Part shown: piece by piece, positions 42,691 through 50,945 of the stretch
How positions within the stretch are numbered: the stretch's first letter is position 1
How the letters are laid out: every line of letters starts with the position of its first letter
NCBI GenBank assembly: GCA_018266555.1
Contig: JAFEAF010000014.1
Span: forward strand, 34,181-98,180
From: Bacteroidota bacterium
Lineage (GTDB): Bacteria > Bacteroidota > Bacteroidia > Chitinophagales > Chitinophagaceae
Direction: 5' to 3'
DNA: 64,000 nt
Translations under genes and position numbers: made by a program
Notes under the pieces: model-generated
What the model saw: the letters and a program-made list of their open reading frames with translations, nothing else
Told to the model about the DNA's origin: nothing
Databases searched by the model: none

Positions 42691-44247
42691 ATGCGAAAAA
42701 AAATTTGGGCTTTTTCATTTTCATTATTCGTAATTACAACTTCTTACTGCCAAAGTATTATATCAAGTCAACCACAAGGAGAAATCATTTATCATGTTTT
42801 TTTACGCAGCTTTTATGACAGCAATGGAGATTTACAAGGTGATTTAAACGGCTTGCGTCAAAAGCTTGGCTATCTCCAGGATCTCGGCGTGACTTCGATC
42901 TTGCTTACCCCGTTATATGAATCCGATTGCTATCATAATTATTTTGCCGATGATTTTGAAAGGATAGATCCTGAATACGGAACCATGCAGGACTATATTT
43001 CCCTGGTAAAAGAGGTACACCGAAGAGGAATGAAGATTTATCTGGACATGGAAACACAATACGTCACCGATAAACACCTGTGGTGGAAAGACGCAGTTGG
43101 TAATTTAAAATCGCCTTACAGTAATTATATTCTATTCCAGGACTCAGCTCATACCAAACCGTCCACCATTGTTTACGATATAACGGAGCTGGATACATAT
43201 GACGGGAAAAAAATAAAACTCACAACGGTTAATTTGAAAAATAAAGATGTTCTCGATTACAATATAAAGTTGTTCTCATTCTTTGCTGATCCGAATAAGG
43301 ATAGAAAATTTGATGATGGTGCCGATGGATTCCGCCTTGATCACATGATGGATGATCTGGACAAGAAACCGGAACTGGCAAATCTATTTGCAGACTTCTG
43401 GTCACCGCTTATTCACCAGCTTAAAATAGTAAATCCAAAGATCAAATTCATTGCCGAGCAGGCCAACTGGTTGGATTATGGTTTTGATTATTTTAAAAAA
43501 GCAGATGTGGACATGGTATTTGGTTTCTGGCTCACCTGGTCTATCACTTCTTTTAACAAAGAACAAATCACGAACAGGGCTGATACCATCCTGGGCATGA
43601 CACCACAAGGAAAAGAGCAGATCATTTTTCTTGAAAATCATGATATAGATCGCTCGGCAAGCACATTAAAAAAAGACCCTTTAAAAGTGCGAGCAGCTGC
43701 TGCCATTTATCTTTTAATCGGTGGCACACCTTCCATTTACTATGGGCAGGAACTTGGAATGTTTGGTAAAGGAATAACCGGCGCTGCTGCCAATACAGAC
43801 GGAAAAGATATTCCCCGCCGCGAAGCATTTGAATGGTATCAATCCGACAGTGGAAAAGGAATGGCGCTATGGTATAAAAATACAGGCCCCTGGTGGAATC
43901 ACCGGAATATTGTACCCAACGATGGCATTTCACTGGAAGAAGAATATTCTGATAAAAATTCTTTGTTTAATTTCTATAAGAGAATAATAAAACTCAGGAA
44001 AAGTAATTCAGCTCTTTCTTCAGGAACTTATAGAACCATCGCCAATAGTAATAATTCTGTCCTTAGCTTTTTAAGAGTGGAAGGGAAAAATAAAGTTCTT
44101 GTTGTTGTAAATCTTTCCGATCAAAAACAAGATGTTACGGTGACTATTTCTTCTAAAAAATTTATACGTCTTTATGGAAATAACAGTATTATTCATAACA
44201 ACCTGGTGCTAAAACCTTATGAATTTTCCGTATGGTCAGTCAGGTAA
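42691..44247 (+). CDS. Alpha-amylase-family glycoside hydrolase (GH13)
   Basis: 518 aa with a signal peptide (MRKKIWAFSFSLFVITTSYC); it probably hydrolyses or rearranges alpha-glucans in the periplasm or outside the cell. GH13 regions: I is modified around LTPLYESDCYHNYFADDF, II is DGADGFRLDHMMDDL (catalytic nucleophile Asp), III is KFIAEQANW (acid/base Glu), IV is IIFLENHDIDRSAS (transition-state Asp). The remainder is the TIM barrel and a C-terminal beta domain (VLVVVNLSDQKQDVTVTISS). Its last 16 bases overlap the GH127 gene. Which GH13 subfamily (alpha-glucosidase, oligo-1,6-glucosidase or amylase) cannot be settled by eye. Confidence 0.9.
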   Translation: MRKKIWAFSFSLFVITTSYCQSIISSQPQGEIIYHVFLRSFYDSNGDLQGDLNGLRQKLGYLQDLGVTSILLTPLYESDCYHNYFADDFERIDPEYGTMQDYISLVKEVHRRGMKIYLDMETQYVTDKHLWWKDAVGNLKSPYSNYILFQDSAHTKPSTIVYDITELDTYDGKKIKLTTVNLKNKDVLDYNIKLFSFFADPNKDRKFDDGADGFRLDHMMDDLDKKPELANLFADFWSPLIHQLKIVNPKIKFIAEQANWLDYGFDYFKKADVDMVFGFWLTWSITSFNKEQITNRADTILGMTPQGKEQIIFLENHDIDRSASTLKKDPLKVRAAAAIYLLIGGTPSIYYGQELGMFGKGITGAAANTDGKDIPRREAFEWYQSDSGKGMALWYKNTGPWWNHRNIVPNDGISLEEEYSDKNSLFNFYKRIIKLRKSNSALSSGTYRTIANSNNSVLSFLRVEGKNKVLVVVNLSDQKQDVTVTISSKKFIRLYGNNSIIHNNLVLKPYEFSVWSVR

Positions 44248-46106
44248 AAAAAAGTAAAGCATTGCAAAAAATATTGCTGGGCGGTATAAAACCGGAAGGC
44301 TGGATCAAAAAACAAATGCAGAGAGATCTCAGTGGTTTTGTTGGTCATTTGGATCAATTAATCCCTGAGCTATTTATAGATGATAAAATTTATGGTAAAA
44401 ACAGGCTTACAAAAAAAATCAGAAAAAAAAGTGTCGGAAATATCCAGGGAGAAGATGAATGGAGCCAGCAATACTTATGGTGGAACAGTGAGAGCCAGTC
44501 CAATTGGTTCGATGGATTTCTGCGTCATGCCTATTTATTGTATGACAAAAAGAGCCGGTCAAAAGTAGATACATACATTAAGTACATTCTTAACACCCAG
44601 GATAAAGATGGATATATTGGCATTTATGCTCCGGATCTTCGCTACAATTTTACAGGAGAAAACGGTGAACTGTGGTCGAAAACAACTTTATACCGGGCTT
44701 TGCTGGCTTATTACGAAGTAACAAAAAATAAAAAAATATTAGAAGCGGTGATCCGGGCAGTGCAGAATGTGATGGATCATTATCCGGTTCATTCATCTTC
44801 GCCCTTCTCTTTCCATAAACCTTATGCCGGTGTCAGCCATGGTTTGATGTTTACAGACATACTGAATGAATTATTTTTTATTACCGGTAAAAAGATTTAT
44901 CTCAACTACGCCGTTTTTCTTTACCGGGATTATTGCCGGCAGGATGTAAGCGAAAAAGATATTCAATTAAAAAATATACTGAATAAAAAATATAAACTCT
45001 GCGGACATGGTGTGCATACCTATGAACATATCCGTTCATTAGCTTCTGCTTTCTTTGCTACCGGTGATCTGGAATTAAAAAAAGCCCTTTCCATTTATTT
45101 GAAAAGAATCGAAACCACCACAACAGTTTCTGGTGGCCCGGTTGGTGATGAATGGATTTCCAAACGAAATGCAAATGCAACTTCTACAGGCTATGAATAT
45201 TGTTCTATGCAGGAACTGATGCACTCTTATCTTTTTCTCCTGCAAAAAACAGGTGAATTACAGTTTGCCGATCAAGTTGAAAAAATATTTTTTAATGCTG
45301 CGCAAGGAGCCAGAAATCCTGAGCAAGACTCCATTGCTTATCTGAAAACAGATAATTCTTATGAAATGTGCGGAACGAAAAACGGGGAAAAAGATGAGAT
45401 TAAAAAACAAACCCGGTATAAATATTCACCGGTTCACCAGGATGTGGCTGTTTGTTGCAGCCCCAATGCCGGAAGAATCACACCCTACTTTGTTCAAAAC
45501 ATGTGGATGAAAGATGAGGAAGGTTTGGTTTGTTGTCTTTTTGGCCCTTGTGAATCTGAATTATCATTTAACGGGAAAAGAATTTTTATCAAAGAAACAA
45601 CATCATATCCATTTGAATTTTCCATCCACTTTGAAATTACGGTTGAAACACCAATTAATTTTGTTTTAAAAATCAGGAAACCGGACTGGGCAAAGAAAAT
45701 GCAGTCAAATATTCCCTGCAAGAAAGAAAAAGATTTTATTTCCATCCATAAGCTATGGAAGAAAAAAGAAATATTTCAGATCACCTTTGAACCCGAATTA
45801 AAAACAAATTTTACACAGAACAAAGAAGTGTATTTTTCTTATGGTCCATTAATACTTGCCTTACCAATCAAAGCAAAAGAGAAAATAATAAAAGAATATA
45901 AAATTTCCGGCTTTTGTGACACACATTATAAACCGGTTTCTTTAAAGCAATATGAATATCGAAATGGTAAAATAAAAAAGAAAAGCGGTCAGCTTGTCTT
46001 TGAAACAGAGTTTCTCAATATTCAATCCGGTAAAAAAGAAACTGTTTCACTCATCCCCATCGGCAAAACCATTCTGAGACAAGTGACTTTCAAAAATAGG
46101 AAATAA
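44232..46106 (+). CDS. GH127-family beta-L-arabinofuranosidase-like protein (DUF1680)
   Basis: 624 aa. Opening PEGWIKKQMQRDLSGFVGHL is typical of the family, followed by an alpha/alpha toroid (QSNWFDGFLRHAYLLYDKKS; VSHGLMFTDILNELFFITGK). Metal and catalytic residues of characterised GH127 enzymes appear: Glu in GDEWISKRNA, Glu-x-Cys in GYEYCSMQELMHSY and the Cys pair in HQDVAVCCSPNAGRITPY (zinc site with catalytic cysteine). A C-terminal beta domain follows. No signal peptide is visible, although the coupled GH13 has one, so it may act in the cytosol or be exported by another route. The start ATG overlaps the GH13 stop (bases 44232-44247), so translation is coupled. Confidence 0.85.
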   Translation: MVSQVKKSKALQKILLGGIKPEGWIKKQMQRDLSGFVGHLDQLIPELFIDDKIYGKNRLTKKIRKKSVGNIQGEDEWSQQYLWWNSESQSNWFDGFLRHAYLLYDKKSRSKVDTYIKYILNTQDKDGYIGIYAPDLRYNFTGENGELWSKTTLYRALLAYYEVTKNKKILEAVIRAVQNVMDHYPVHSSSPFSFHKPYAGVSHGLMFTDILNELFFITGKKIYLNYAVFLYRDYCRQDVSEKDIQLKNILNKKYKLCGHGVHTYEHIRSLASAFFATGDLELKKALSIYLKRIETTTTVSGGPVGDEWISKRNANATSTGYEYCSMQELMHSYLFLLQKTGELQFADQVEKIFFNAAQGARNPEQDSIAYLKTDNSYEMCGTKNGEKDEIKKQTRYKYSPVHQDVAVCCSPNAGRITPYFVQNMWMKDEEGLVCCLFGPCESELSFNGKRIFIKETTSYPFEFSIHFEITVETPINFVLKIRKPDWAKKMQSNIPCKKEKDFISIHKLWKKKEIFQITFEPELKTNFTQNKEVYFSYGPLILALPIKAKEKIIKEYKISGFCDTHYKPVSLKQYEYRNGKIKKKSGQLVFETEFLNIQSGKKETVSLIPIGKTILRQVTFKNRK

Positions 46107-46115
46107 TACAAAATC

Positions 46116-46135
46116 GGCTTTTTGAGAAGCCTTTT
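46116..46135. terminator. Bidirectional terminator between GH127 and the DUF1501 gene
   Basis: GGCTT (46116-46120), TTTGAG, AAGCC (46127-46131), then TTTT. The minus strand also reads a GGCTT-loop-AAGCC hairpin and ends in a T-rich ATTTT. It serves the two convergent genes. Confidence 0.6.
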
Positions 46136-46145
46136 GAAGCTTGCC

Positions 46146-47726
46146 TTAACGCACTTTCAACATGGCTTTTACCTGCTGTGTAGCTCCATTTTGAAGACGG
46201 GCATAATAAACTCCGTTTGGTAAACCTTCACCATCAAAACTTTGGGTAAAGGTTCCTGCAGAAGGATAATCCCTGTCAACCGGAGTAGCAATAACTCTAC
46301 CTGTCATATCTATTACCTGGATTAAAGTATGTCCTCCTTTAGTTGTGAATTTCAGTAAAGTGCTCCCTGTAAAAGGATTAGGGTAATTTGAAATTAAATT
46401 ATCACCGGAAGGATTCGGGTTAGAACCAGTACAGGAACTGTTATTTACAATATTCAGAGTTTGGAAATTTTTCATAAGCACCGTTTGCAATGTGTCTGCA
46501 GGAACACAAAACCAATTTGCTAAAACAGAAGCATAAACACTTCTGAAATCATATTGAAAGGGAATATTATCATTCACAGTTATGTTAGCTGGGATAAGCG
46601 GGTTAGTACCGTACAGGCCCGGAACCACACCCTGGCCGAATAAAAACATGGGTGCAGCGGCTCCATGATCTGTACCTACGCTGGAGTTGGATTTAATGCG
46701 CCGGCCAAATTCAGAAAACGTCATTCCAATCACCCTGCTGCCTATCCCAAGAAAATTACAATCATCCGTGAAAGCTTTGATTGCATCCGAAACAGTAGTT
46801 AGCAATTTCGCATGGGTACCGGTTGTTGTATCACTTGCATTGACCTGTAATGAATGATTATCAAAACTGCCATAGCTCACCATATATATTCTTGTTTTCA
46901 AACCGCCTTTTACCAGCCTTGCCACAATCTTCAGTTGGTCGGCTAAAGGATTATTGGTTGGATAAGTGCTCTGTTGAGTTACGGCATTTGCAGCATCTTT
47001 TACCCTTTGAGCATAAGCATTTGTTTGCGATGCCACAGTTCGGATATAAGTCAGTTCATTACCGGCAGGTGTATCAGGTACAGGATCCTGCACATTATTT
47101 ATCAGATTATAAAAGCTGGTGGGGTTCGTGATGCTCATCCCCATACTTATACTCGGGCCTTGCAAAGTAAGTGATGTAATAGAGCCAATTTGAATAGCCA
47201 GAGGATCCGTCATGGAAGAATTGGGATATCCAACCGGAAAATTAGGATACTCCGTGTTCAAATAACGGCCTGCCCAGCCTGAAGTTAATTCTACATTACT
47301 GTCTGATCCGCTCATCCATATATCCGTAGCACGGAAGTGAGAAAAATTGGGGTTGGGATAACCGACGGCCTGGAGAATAGCTAATTTTCCATCATTAAAC
47401 ATTGATTGCATGCCGGTCATTCCCGGGTGGAGGCCCGTTTGGGGAACTCCTGTCAATGACAGTATTTTATTTTCCGGGATTGCAATATTCGTTCTTGCAT
47501 TATAATAAGCGCTGTAATTAGAAATTGGAATGACTGTATTTAATCCATCATTACCGCCGCTCAATTGAACAATAACTAATACATGGTCGGTATCAATGCC
47601 CGGTGCCATCAAAGCCTGAAGCAATGGTGAGTTACTATTAAAAGCTTTTACAGAATAATTATCTACGATAGCCGGCAAAATGGCTGCTGCCGGAATACTT
47701 TTTATTAGAAAATCTCTTCTTTTCAT
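46146..47726 (-). CDS. DUF1501 protein with T9SS C-terminal sorting domain
   Basis: 526 aa. The start (MKRRDFLIKSIPAAAILPAI) resembles a Tat-type signal with RRDFL. The core matches DUF1501: VLVIVQLSGGNDGLNTVIPI near residue 50, then GLHPGMTGMQSMFNDGKLAI and VSYGSFDNHSLQ, GMTFSEFGRRIKSN and GTDHGAAAPMFLFG. The C-terminus is a type A sorting domain: NLISNYPNPFTGSTLLKF, VIDMTGRVIA and GLPNGVYYARLQNGATQQV. DUF1501 proteins are related to sulfatases and belong to the alkaline-phosphatase superfamily; function unknown. It forms an operon with the DUF1800 gene, 17 bases away. Confidence 0.88.
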   Translation of the reverse strand: MKRRDFLIKSIPAAAILPAIVDNYSVKAFNSNSPLLQALMAPGIDTDHVLVIVQLSGGNDGLNTVIPISNYSAYYNARTNIAIPENKILSLTGVPQTGLHPGMTGMQSMFNDGKLAILQAVGYPNPNFSHFRATDIWMSGSDSNVELTSGWAGRYLNTEYPNFPVGYPNSSMTDPLAIQIGSITSLTLQGPSISMGMSITNPTSFYNLINNVQDPVPDTPAGNELTYIRTVASQTNAYAQRVKDAANAVTQQSTYPTNNPLADQLKIVARLVKGGLKTRIYMVSYGSFDNHSLQVNASDTTTGTHAKLLTTVSDAIKAFTDDCNFLGIGSRVIGMTFSEFGRRIKSNSSVGTDHGAAAPMFLFGQGVVPGLYGTNPLIPANITVNDNIPFQYDFRSVYASVLANWFCVPADTLQTVLMKNFQTLNIVNNSSCTGSNPNPSGDNLISNYPNPFTGSTLLKFTTKGGHTLIQVIDMTGRVIATPVDRDYPSAGTFTQSFDGEGLPNGVYYARLQNGATQQVKAMLKVR

Positions 47727-47743
47727 GGATGCTATTTTAAAGT

Positions 47744-49417
47744 TCAGGCCAATTGATATTCTGCCAAATCCATAAAGTATTGGTATAAACTTTTTAAACG
47801 ATTATTCACTACATTAAAATTAGTTTGATTAGCAGGGTCAGCGAGGTAAGCATTCCACGCAGTAGTCCAGTAATAATCCTGTGTCTGATTACTCAGCAAT
47901 ATCTGCTGTTTGATCGTTTGCTTTATGGACAAAGACAAATCTATCCTGTATAAAACTGAAAGGGCATCATCAATCAATATATTTGGATCTGCGGGGTTTG
48001 ATAATTTTTTTGTGAATGCTATGGCGTCAATGATAATTTTTTTCCCATTTCGGGTATAACCTGTATTAATCATCGTATCTACAAAACGATTTCGCTTGGG
48101 TAATGTGTCTGAGTTAATCCACAATTCATAATAAGTAGGTTCCTGGTAGTAAGAAGGCCAACCGGAAACGTTCGGTGGATCGCCAATATCCTGATTCATG
48201 CTGGTCAGCCATCCATAAAGATAGTTCCACATTCCGTAACTATCGGAATATTGTGATACCGGGTCTGGAAATACTACTTCAAATTCCCTCATGCAGCCGA
48301 TGATTTGATCTACCGGGCTTTTTATCTGGCAACCCTGGTTCAGCACATCAAAAAAATGCTCGCTGTTCAATAAAACGCTTAGCACCGATTTAACTTCAAA
48401 ATTATTACTCCGGAAAATTGCAGCCAGTGGCTGAATGACATTCGCTTCTGTAGCAGCATCAATTTTATAATAAACAAACCAGCGATACAGTTTACGAACT
48501 ATAAATTCTGAAACCTGGTTTTTTGAAAAAATCATGGTTATCAAATCATCAGTTTCCAAAGCACCGTCGGAGCCGGTTTTCCCGGTAATAACTGTATTAT
48601 TATAGAAAGAAGAAAATTGTTTAGTGGTTGTATTGTGTTTTGCCGGATCAAAATAAGAAAGATATGTGTTGCCGTTAATCCGCCATCCTGTGAGAACTTT
48701 AGCTGCATTCTTCACATCATCTTCTGAATAAGGCGCCAGGTTATTGACCGGATCTTTGCCAATGGTAAATAACTCCTGTAATTCACGGCCATAATTTTCG
48801 TCCGGCGCACTGGCGGTATTCAAATAACCATTGAGATAGCGAAGCATTCCCGGATCAATAGTTACCGCTTTAATAAGTTGTTTAAAATTTCCCAGTGCAT
48901 TTTGGCGAAGCAGGTTGTGATGTTTATAAACAAAATCTGCAGTGCCAATATCTTTTGTTTCTGTTCCAAAATGATTTGCCCAAAAAAGTGTCATCTTTTC
49001 CCGGATGCTTCTGTCCTGATTCAACATCACACCCGTCCACCATTTTTTAAATGAATTTCTCCGGGCACTATTTAGCCCTCCGTCATTTGTAGGATTATTT
49101 ATCCAGGTAGCACCCGATGCAACATTAGGATCAGTAATACCGGGGCTGTAATCATTCACAGGCGGTGAAGGCATGGCTGCTGATGGATTGAGAAGTTCGT
49201 CAACAGTTCCAGATAAGTTTTTGGAAAGAAAATAATCAACATCCGCTTTTTTGGCTCCGAACATAGTACGCTTTAAAAGATGCACTACTTCGTTTTCAGT
49301 CCATGGGCCTGTATAGGGATTGATACCTGAATCAGTTCGGTAGTTTGTTATTTTATCAGGAAAAACAGGAACTACTATCTTTTTTTTTGTTGCAGTGAGA
49401 AAATCTCGGCGGTCCAT
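47744..49417 (-). CDS. DUF1800 protein
   Basis: 557 aa. DUF1800 signatures: WTENEVVHLLKRTMFGAKKA near the start (compare HLLNRATFG), REKMTLFWANHFGTETKD, ENYGRELQELFTIGKDPVNN (the GRELMELFTLG motif), VRKLYRWFVYYKI and DIGDPPNVSGWPSYY. The N-terminus, MDRRDFLTATKKK, has an RRDFL motif but no clear hydrophobic segment, so its export route is uncertain. DUF1800 and DUF1501 genes commonly pair, and the products probably act together at the cell surface; the activity is unknown. Upstream gene in the operon. Confidence 0.88.
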   Translation of the reverse strand: MDRRDFLTATKKKIVVPVFPDKITNYRTDSGINPYTGPWTENEVVHLLKRTMFGAKKADVDYFLSKNLSGTVDELLNPSAAMPSPPVNDYSPGITDPNVASGATWINNPTNDGGLNSARRNSFKKWWTGVMLNQDRSIREKMTLFWANHFGTETKDIGTADFVYKHHNLLRQNALGNFKQLIKAVTIDPGMLRYLNGYLNTASAPDENYGRELQELFTIGKDPVNNLAPYSEDDVKNAAKVLTGWRINGNTYLSYFDPAKHNTTTKQFSSFYNNTVITGKTGSDGALETDDLITMIFSKNQVSEFIVRKLYRWFVYYKIDAATEANVIQPLAAIFRSNNFEVKSVLSVLLNSEHFFDVLNQGCQIKSPVDQIIGCMREFEVVFPDPVSQYSDSYGMWNYLYGWLTSMNQDIGDPPNVSGWPSYYQEPTYYELWINSDTLPKRNRFVDTMINTGYTRNGKKIIIDAIAFTKKLSNPADPNILIDDALSVLYRIDLSLSIKQTIKQQILLSNQTQDYYWTTAWNAYLADPANQTNFNVVNNRLKSLYQYFMDLAEYQLA

Positions 49418-49494
49418 AATATGCTGGTTTTGTCGGAGAAAACTTTTTTATGATATTGAAATTACTCATAAGTTTAAAACATTACCAGAAATAA

Positions 49495-49517
49495 GATGTT
49501 ATTGAGAACTTAACATC
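49495..49517. repeat. Inverted repeat downstream of the thiolase gene
   Basis: GATGTTA (49495-49501), a nine-base loop, TAACATC (49511-49517). It lies between the 3' end of the thiolase gene and the DUF1800 start on the same strand. On the minus strand it is followed by TTATTTC, so it could be a weak thiolase terminator or an operator for the DUF1800/DUF1501 operon. Confidence 0.4.
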
Positions 49518-49677
49518 ATGAAGCCCTCATTCATGAAAAAAAACAGCTATGTATTTAGTAAAACTACGCTGGAGCGGATGTGTTTTACCGGTTCAGTTAA
49601 AACCAAAAAGTAGGCCTGGATATAAACTTATCTTTCAATTATTGTGAAGTAATGATCCTGGAGTTTAGGCATACAAC

Positions 49678-50856
49678 TTATTGAATATTTTCAATCACTC
49701 CTGCAATACCCTGCCCTCCGCCCACACAAGCAGTTACCATCCCGTATTTTTTATTCAACCGTTTCATATCGTTTAGGATTTGAATGGTGAGTTTGCAACC
49801 AGTACATCCCAACGGGTGGCCTAATGCGATTGCACCACCATTGATGTTGACTAATTCCGGGTTCAGGCCAGCTTCACGAATCACCGTTAGCGATTGTGAG
49901 GCAAATGCTTCATTTAATTCTATCAAATCGATTTGGGAAAGATTCAAACCTGATTGCTTCAGCACTTTTGGAATGGCTGCCACTGGGCCAATACCCATGA
50001 TGCGAGGGTGCACACCAGCTACAGAACATGCCGTTAATCTTCCTATTGGTTTTATTTGAAGTTCATTCAACATTTTTTCACTCATTACAATTACAAAGGC
50101 AGCACCGTCTGATGTTTGTGAAGAATTTCCTGCCGTTACGCAGCCTCCGGCGGCAAATGCAGGTTTAAGTTTTGCCAATACTTCCAATGATGTATCGGCT
50201 CTTGGCCCTTCATCCGTATCTACCGTATAATTTCTTTTTTGTTTTTTGTTGTTACCATCCACATACACTTCTTCTACATTGATGGGTAAGATTCCGGTTT
50301 TGAAATAACCTTTTTTAATTGCATTGATTGCTTTTTGATGAGAATGAAATGAAAATGCATCCTGTGCTTCACGGCTTACATTAAATTCTTTTGCCACAGC
50401 CTCTGCAGTCAAACCCATACCGAGATAATAATCAGGATCATCTTTCGCAATGGAATATGCAGGAACTGTTTTCCATCCTGCAGTAGGTACCAGGCTCATA
50501 CTTTCAGTACCGCCGGCAACAATACAATCCGCCATGCCCATCCGAATTTTAGCCGTTGCAATTGAAATAGTTTCCAATCCTGATGCACAATACCGATTCA
50601 CGGTCATGCCCGGCACATCAAATCCTAATGCTCTTGCGGCTATAATGCGGCCTACCTGCAATCCTTGTTCGGCTTCTGGCACTGCATTACCTACAATTAC
50701 ATCATCCACACGTTTTGCTTCCAATTGCGGTATTGTAGCCATTACTCCTTTGATTACATCCACGGCCAAGTCATCCGGGCGATAAAACCGAAAGCCACCA
50801 CGTTTTGCTTTTGTAACAGCGGTTCTGAATCCTGCAACGATATATGCTTCCTGCAT
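49678..50856 (-). CDS. Acetyl-CoA C-acyltransferase (thiolase)
   Basis: Catalyses thiolytic cleavage of 3-ketoacyl-CoA (beta-oxidation) or the reverse condensation. From the ATG at 50856 it is 392 aa, exactly the family length; an upstream in-frame ATG at 51009 would add 51 residues overlapping pyrD on the other strand and is not used. Motifs: nucleophile Cys in TVNRYCASGLETISIA, the NGGAIALGHPLGCTGCK block (His), and C-terminal MVTACVGGGQGIAGVIE (second Cys). FadA/I-type versus PhaA-type specificity cannot be read. No multifunctional beta-oxidation partner gene is nearby. Confidence 0.93.
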   Translation of the reverse strand: MQEAYIVAGFRTAVTKAKRGGFRFYRPDDLAVDVIKGVMATIPQLEAKRVDDVIVGNAVPEAEQGLQVGRIIAARALGFDVPGMTVNRYCASGLETISIATAKIRMGMADCIVAGGTESMSLVPTAGWKTVPAYSIAKDDPDYYLGMGLTAEAVAKEFNVSREAQDAFSFHSHQKAINAIKKGYFKTGILPINVEEVYVDGNNKKQKRNYTVDTDEGPRADTSLEVLAKLKPAFAAGGCVTAGNSSQTSDGAAFVIVMSEKMLNELQIKPIGRLTACSVAGVHPRIMGIGPVAAIPKVLKQSGLNLSQIDLIELNEAFASQSLTVIREAGLNPELVNINGGAIALGHPLGCTGCKLTIQILNDMKRLNKKYGMVTACVGGGQGIAGVIENIQ

Positions 50857-50891
50857 GAGTGTAAATTTAGTAGGTTTAAAAAGTTCCAGGT

Positions 50892-50899
50892 CAAAGTTA
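50892..50899 (-). promoter_or_regulatory. -7 promoter box for the thiolase gene
   Basis: Minus strand reads TAACTTTG, a perfect match, 35 bases upstream of the ATG at 50856. It supports the short start. Confidence 0.5.
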
Positions 50900-50928
50900 A
50901 CAACAAAAATCTTCCGTGAAAGTTCTGT

Positions 50929-50936
50929 TATCTTCG
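50929..50936 (+). promoter_or_regulatory. -7-like promoter box for pyrD
   Basis: TATCTTCG (seven of eight), 9 bases before the ATG at 50946. The ATG at 50916 lies upstream of this box, which supports the shorter start. Confidence 0.45.
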
Positions 50937-50945
50937 CTTTCCGGT

